A DNA stretch of 31,441 nucleotides from Conus ventricosus (taxonomy: Eukaryota; Mollusca; Gastropoda; Neogastropoda; Conidae). This document shows, one piece after another, positions 25,561-31,441 of the stretch. The notes beneath the pieces are model-generated. The model saw only the letters and a list, made by a program, of their open reading frames with translations, had not been told where the DNA came from and did not search any database. A program made the translations under genes and the position numbers. The stretch is from positions 50,372,712-50,404,152 of the forward strand of contig CM031618.1 in NCBI GenBank assembly GCA_018398815.1. The letters run 5' to 3'. Within the stretch, counting starts at the first letter, position 1; every line of letters begins with the position of its first letter.

Positions 25561-28409
25561 TAGGGGCATCCCCTTTTGTCTGAAAGGGTGTCCTCCTTGG
25601 CGGGGTTGGGCATGCCCATCAGCTGTAGGGTTTTGTTCCTCTTTTAAAGGTGAATCCCCTTTCCCGTAATGATGATGTCCCTTTCCCTTCCCGTCCCCCG
25701 GGGGGTTGTCCCTCCCTGTCTACAGTGGCGTACCCCCCTACGTTTGGCATTTCCCTCTCCATAATAGATGAACAAAAAAGGGAAAGGGGAACAGATTCGC
25801 GTCCCGCTCGTGCCAAAACAAAAAAATTCCAAAAATTTACACATCTGAATAGATTTTCCGTGGGGGGCATTGGCAGAAAGGGCTTTAAATTTTATGACGA
25901 GGGGGAAGAAAACATCGAACGAATTATTTTTAAAATCACTTTCATTGTTCGGGCTGGTCATGATGCCTTTTTTTTTCTTAAAAACATCTTCTATTTTACT
26001 AAGCTGGTTCCTCCTGCCTTGTGGGGAATAAGGCGAACCCTGGACCAATAAAACCAAACTCCCAAAAAAACCAATTATGAGGATTTCACTGTAAAAGAAA
26101 TTTTTAAACATCAAAGCCAATCCCCGGGGTCGGGCCATTTTAATCAGGAACATCCATCTCCCAGGGGATAAAGTACTTTAAACCCGATTCGATAACAATA
26201 CAACGTAAAAATCTTTGCAGCAAAGAATGTTTGCCATGGCATTTTTACCCGCAACACATTGCCCAAAAAAGGGTACTTTAAAACAAGCTTTGAAACCCGG
26301 GTGAAAGACAATGACTGGGCTCAAAAAAGGGTCGGTATCTTCCCAACAAATCCACATCCTGGAAGAACAATGTGAAAATTTTGTTTCATTGGAAGGCTCC
26401 TTTTATCAAAGTCGGGCCATAAAAAGGAGGTTCATATAGAAAACTGGGAGTCCTTTTTCACGCAGGAACAACTTTAAAAATTTGGGCAAGTCTTTGAAGG
26501 CCCCCAAGAGAGTGAAAACGGGCCCTGCACCCGAAAAAAATTTTGCCCCCAACTGCAAAAAATTTTCTTTCCTGCTAAACAGGGGGACATCCCAAGAAAA
26601 TAAAAAACGGGAACATCGTTTTGGGACAAAAGAGAAAAAACCCCCACATTTTATCCCCCAAATTTGGGTTGCTGCTTTAAAGCCTTTGGGGGAAATAAAT
26701 TAAAACATCTTATTTTCACAAGACTGTAGGCGTCGCTTGTCTTCTGAACCCACTTTTGTGTCGCCCCCAGTTTTTTACAACCCCCCCAAAAAACCAGATC
26801 ATCAGGGAAAAAAGGGGAAAATTTCCCGGAAAGGGTCTGAAATATTTCTGGAAGGGTTTCCCCCCTTTTCCCCTATAGAAAGAGACAAAAAAAGGGTTTC
26901 CCACGAAGATTCCCAGAAAAAACATGCAAAACACTCCAATGTTTAAAACCAAACAAAATGTAAATGATGATAAAGGGCACCTTTCTAAACCCCCCAAAAA
27001 TACAACAAATGAAAAAAAACATAAAAACTCCCGGGTTTGCTAGTAAATTTAAACCCCCCGGGTTTTTGCAAGTTTGGAAAACCTTTCCCCCACAATTTAA
27101 AAAAAAAACCAAAAAAAACCCCGGGAAATTCTGTGTTTCAGCCAGGGCAAAAATTTAAAAAAGGAAAAGAAAGAAAGGAAATACAGCCCCACCAAAACCC
27201 TTCATCAAACAAATAAAAACCCCTGCAAAAAAGGGACGCGCCCCGCCAGTGAATCCCTCATGCCTAAAACGAAACCCACCATCTTATCAAAGGACAGAAA
27301 TTTGATAAGGGGGGACCGGGGCTAGTGTCCCCCTCACCAAAAGGGGGGTGAAGAGTCGCTCCAGGTTTTCAGCCCCTTACCGAGATTTGGGTCCCCAAAG
27401 CTAAGACACCCGTTTTCTCCCCCTTCCACAAGGAGGAACCTTTTGAAGAATGCACAACAACCTATGTCCAGGGTTAACCAAAGTGGAGTGTGCCAGACTC
27501 CCGTGATGATTCCCATCAACGGAAAAAAAAACCTGAAAAGCACCAAATGCTTTTTAAACAACACTTTCTTCTTGGTAAAGGACTCCAATTTTCAATCACC
27601 CTCTCCATGGTACACCCTGCAAGAACAACTCCTCCTGGAGTGACTCACCCAAACTAAAACAACCCCCCCTAACCCTCGAACACCAGTCATTTAATCCCTA
27701 CACCCCTTCCAAAACCCAAACAACGAACTTGGCCTTAACCCAAACATGTTTTAAGCACTGGCAGATCCAGGGTCTGCAATGATGAGACAAAAAGACAGTC
27801 TATGCGGTAAAACAAGAACCCCCCTGTGTAAAACACAGAACAATGGGATCAAAACCCCAAACCCTAATCATTCTCAACATACCTAAAATCAAGCATGACC
27901 AATTTAACAACCCCCTCACCATGGACAACATTTCAAGCCCTATAAAACACCGAAAACAAAAACAAGAGAAAAAACCAGCAACTTCAAAACAAAATTCAAT
28001 TGAAAAAAAAACCCTGCAAAAGGGGAATCATGCACAAAAACACGATCCCTGTTTTTCCCGGATAACATTGAAACCAATCACCTGCCCAACAACCCTTTCT
28101 ACGGGTCCGGGCCCCACTCCCTAAAAACCCACCTTCAAAACTTTGGGGGAAATGAGGAAAAACCACAACCCCCCCGATTTTGGCCCCCGAACACGAAGCA
28201 GGACTATTGGTAACAGACTCACCCACAGAACTTTCCATCACAGGTGAAAAAAGCACAACTAAACGCACAACCCAACACCCCAATCCCAAACCCACCAAAG
28301 GGGTCGGGCCTTGCCCATTTTATTTTGGGGGAAAAACCCTAATATTAAAACCCAGTAACTTTTTCCCTTTTTTTAATTATAAAATAAAAGGGGCCCTTTT
28401 TCCTAAAAC
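25560..28409. other. low-quality sequence, nothing identified
   Basis: Homopolymers of every base are inflated (runs such as AAAAAAA, CCCCCC, GGGGGG within a few bases of one another) and codon structure is scrambled. Frames of 60-170 codons occur but none resembles a known protein. The last kilobase may hold the 5' part of the LINE that follows, but I cannot show it. Confidence 0.6.
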
Positions 28410-31400
28410 CCTATGATCCAGAAAATTGATCATTTCTACAATCATATTTTTTTTAATTTACAACGGAAACTTTCTCATTTGTTTTTCCATTTATTTTTTT
28501 CCCAAAATTAAAAAGGGTTTTTGTGTCCCCTGGGAAAAATATCAACATAAGCCCACTGCTCGTCTGTCTGGGGGAAAGTTATTTTAAGAAAAAAATTTTG
28601 GGTACTCTCATAAATTTTGAACCCCACAGAATTGGACAATTGTTTAATTCTCATTATGTTTTAAAAAATTTAACGGGGTATTCTATGGTTTTTTTTTTTC
28701 TATGGGGAGGTATTTTTACCTCCACCTCCAGTCGTTTTAAACTGTGAAACAGAAGTAAAAATGGTAAAATTCTTTTAAAACGGGTGAAATATTTGGGACC
28801 TCACACAAGACCACGGGGCCCTTTCCCCTTTTTTTGTCTTTGGAGACCTCAACGCAAGAACTGGCAAACCCAATTTTAAAAAACTTTTTTTACCCCAAAG
28901 GTGGAATGCTTTAGGATTTGGGGAGGGATTTTTGATTTAAATCTCGTTTATAAAGTATACTGAAGATAAATTTCCAATGAAATTTTGGGAAATTTTCTTC
29001 TTGACTTTGGGGGAACCATTTAATATTTTTATTCTCAAAAGGATTTCCCTTGGGGGGATTTAAATGGGGGTTTTCACATAATAGCCCCCAAAGGGTCAGT
29101 GTAATGACAAATTTTTAAAAAAGTCAAGCTCCATTTTTCATTGGGGGGTAAAGCTTAAAGAAATTTTCTAAAATCGAGTTTAAAACATATGCCCATTCAT
29201 TTTGAGCTACAGCTTCTAAACAACATCCAAATTTAAAAGAATGTAAAGAAAATTTGCAAAGTAAACCCAAAATTTTTATGGGCTTTTTAAAAAGAACCCA
29301 AAAATAAATTTCAAAAACTATGTTCTCAGAATGTACAAATTAAATTTTTCTTGATGGTTTTTAAAACTAAAATTTATGTAGACATTAATTTGGCGTTTTT
29401 TTTACAAAGCCGGTCATTTTATGCTAAAAAACAATTACAGTGGCAATGAAAAAGAAACCCCTTTATTTGATCCAATTTTTGGAAAAAAAACAGAAAGGGC
29501 CCGATTTCCTTACACAATTTTTAAAAAATGTAACAACTATGATGAAAAAAGGGTCTCAAGTGATGTATTGGGGGAATCTCCTTTGGGGGATTAAAAAACA
29601 TCTATTAAAGAGACAAAAACAAGAAAAATAAAACCGTTTAATAAAACATTAGAGGGTAGCAAAAAAAAGACCCAAAAAATATTTTGGCAAAAATTTTAAA
29701 AAAAAAAGTTAAACCCAAAACTGCTCCAACAACCCCTTTACATAACAAAAAACAGGGGGTTTTTAGCATTTTAATAAAGTATTTAAATCTGAAATTTTAA
29801 ATTTGAAGATTTAGACAACTTTTTATTAAATCAGTAATTAAAGCAGATACCCGAGAGTCAAGATTATATATTTTTCTGGCCCCGGAAAAAAAAAAAATTT
29901 TTGAAAGTGAAGTCAGGGGTGCCTTGAGGGGTTTAAGGGAAAAATAAGGGTGCTGGAAACCAAAAGGACTATGTAGTGAGTTCTTTAAAGCGCTGATACC
30001 AGTTATATTTCCCTTTTTTATAGTATTCTTTAACAAAACTGTTTTACTCAGGACTGTTTTCCCCAGTATTGGGCAAAGCTTTTTACAACCGATACTTAAA
30101 AAAAGGTGTATTAACCTTCCCGAAAAAATTTATCGGGGGATTTTACTTTTTAAAAATTAGTGGGGAAAATTTTACGTTACGTCCTAAATAAACATCTAAC
30201 CCGTTGGGGAGAAAAAAAATTAATATAATTATTAAAAAGCAAAAATGGCTTTTGGAAGAAATACATTTCAATAGACCCCCAAAAAAAACTCTTTTTGCCT
30301 TTGTTAAAAAAACAAAATTTTCTAATAACCAGAAACTGTTATTGCATTCCCCTTGATTTAAAAAAAAAAAACATTTGAAACTTGTTTTACAAACATTTAC
30401 TATGGGGGAAAATGAGAAAAAATGGAAATAAATGGGGAAAAAGTTTAAGGGAATAAAAAGTATGTATTTCCGGGGTTTTAAAACAAAGTACGCTGAAAAA
30501 TGACCTTACAGGGCACCTTTTTTTCCCGTCCACAAGGGTTAAAACAAGGAGATATATGCACCCCCTTTTTTTTTTTCTTTATTTATTAATGAACTGACAA
30601 AAGAAATAATTTTACTAAGGGGAAACATCATTCCATTTTCACCACTTAAAAAGAAATCCAATAATGTTAAACCGCTGATGAAAATTTTATTCCCGGGTTT
30701 GGGGTTACAATACTGGGCTCCAAAAACAGCTAAAATTTTTTTAAAAAACAAATCAGGGAAACTTAGGCTTACCCGTCAATCTAGAAAATCTAAAATAGTC
30801 CCTTTTCAGGAAGGGGGGGAAAACTTGCAGTCCCCTGAAAAAAGGGTTTTATGGGTATGATAAAATAAATTGGGAAACCCGTATAAATACTTTTGGGATT
30901 ATTTTTTCAAAATTGGGTTTAACCCTTTTTTTACGTGCTTTTGAACATGGCATCACGAGCAAAAAAAGGGGGTTTTTTCAAAGTAAACAAAAAAACTTAT
31001 GGAAACTTTTGGGAAAAAATTTTCCCCCGTTTATTTTTTAAACATTTGAAATTTTCAAGTACAAAACCCAAAGCCACTTATGGTGTGAATTTTGGGGCCC
31101 CTTTTTTTTTTTGCTGATCACAGCAAAAATAAAAAAGTAAAATTTTTTTTGCAATTAAAAGATTTCTTTAAAGTCAGCGAAAAAACACCTAGTCTTTTTG
31201 TTAAGGCCCAAACCCCCAGAAAAACCCTTTAGAAACTAACAAATGGAACCAATTTAAAAAAATTTTTGGGGTTTTAAAATTCTGAAAATGCCCCAAATCT
31301 CTCCCCTATAAACTTTTCAACACTCTTTAACTTTTCATTTTAAAACCCAAAAAAAATTTGGGGTTTCCCTTCCGTTTTTTTTACCCTTGTATTTTTCATG

Positions 31401-31441
31401 GATTTGGGTTTCGTGGGAAAATCGGGGTCGGGAAAGACAGA
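28410..31441 (+). mobile_element. LINE (LINE-C), error-rich, runs off the window
   Basis: Despite heavy indels, LINE ORF2 blocks appear in the correct order on the plus strand: VETFL and FVSPGKNI-type endonuclease start (28,440-28,540), FVFGDLNARTGK (28,839-28,865, catalytic GDxN), an SEDKF/FNIFIL block (28,960-29,040), an RT motif 1 region (FPQYWAK, 30,060-30,190), EQNGF-like and ST-D-like motif 2 (30,230-30,280), a FKKAF-like motif A, QGDICTP and FSLFINELTKEII (motif B, 30,545-30,610), an NPYKYF-like block at 30,880, MASRAKKG (30,950), and a GFGFVW-like block in the last 50 bases. It resembles LINE-A in plan. No open frame survives. Confidence 0.7.

Noticed and set aside
25644..26153. 169-codon minus-strand frame in the low-quality zone
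   Set aside because: Matches no family, overlaps a plus-strand frame of similar length, and lies where homopolymer errors dominate.

Overview
The window reads as repeat-rich intergenic DNA from an animal nuclear genome. A marine lophotrochozoan, most probably a mollusc, fits best. This is inferred from content: a Steamer/mag-type Ty3/gypsy element primed by leucine tRNA, a GIY-YIG Penelope-like element, LINEs with 2A-like and L1-ORF1-like segments, many long dinucleotide microsatellites, and no host exon I can defend. The species is not determined. I find no tRNA, rRNA, CRISPR or prokaryotic gene structure.

Layout. 1-2,551: polypyrimidine tract, a 100-N scaffold gap, a hammerhead-like core, a 38-bp tandem repeat, and (CA)n and (TC)n(TG)n tracts. 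2,552-4,148: a composite insertion with a 12-bp target-site duplication, two hammerhead-ribozyme-like cores and 226-bp inverted arms. 4,149-4,918 (-): LINE 3' fragment. 5,815-6,930 (+): a second LINE lineage with a C-terminal C2H2 finger. 8,473-9,841: (TA)n abutting a 5'-truncated Penelope-like element. 9,868-10,370: G-rich tandem repeat. 10,371-15,222 (-): near full-length LINE (2A-like motif, ORF1 with L1-type RNA-binding domain, endonuclease, RT, C-terminal knuckle). 15,223-15,390: the other side of the split G-rich/(GA)n repeat. 15,713-16,636 (+): 5'-truncated copy of a related LINE. 16,781-16,920: 61-bp inverted repeat. 17,995-18,541: minisatellite. 18,542-23,481 (-): complete-structure LTR retrotransposon with LTRs, PBS, gag, pol and PPT. 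23,482-25,560: the main minisatellite, built from 21-bp monomers in a 63-bp unit. 25,560-31,441: degraded-quality sequence in which a further LINE (+) can still be read from about 28,410 to the window end.

No host pathway is encoded. The elements form a nested record: an LTR retrotransposon sits inside a minisatellite, a LINE sits inside a (GA)n tract of a G-rich tandem repeat, and a ribozyme-bearing element sits beside an older LINE end. Nearly every coding domain is broken by one-base indels. The two LTRs of the gypsy element also differ mainly by indels, so part of the breakage is probably uncorrected long-read error and not only biological decay.
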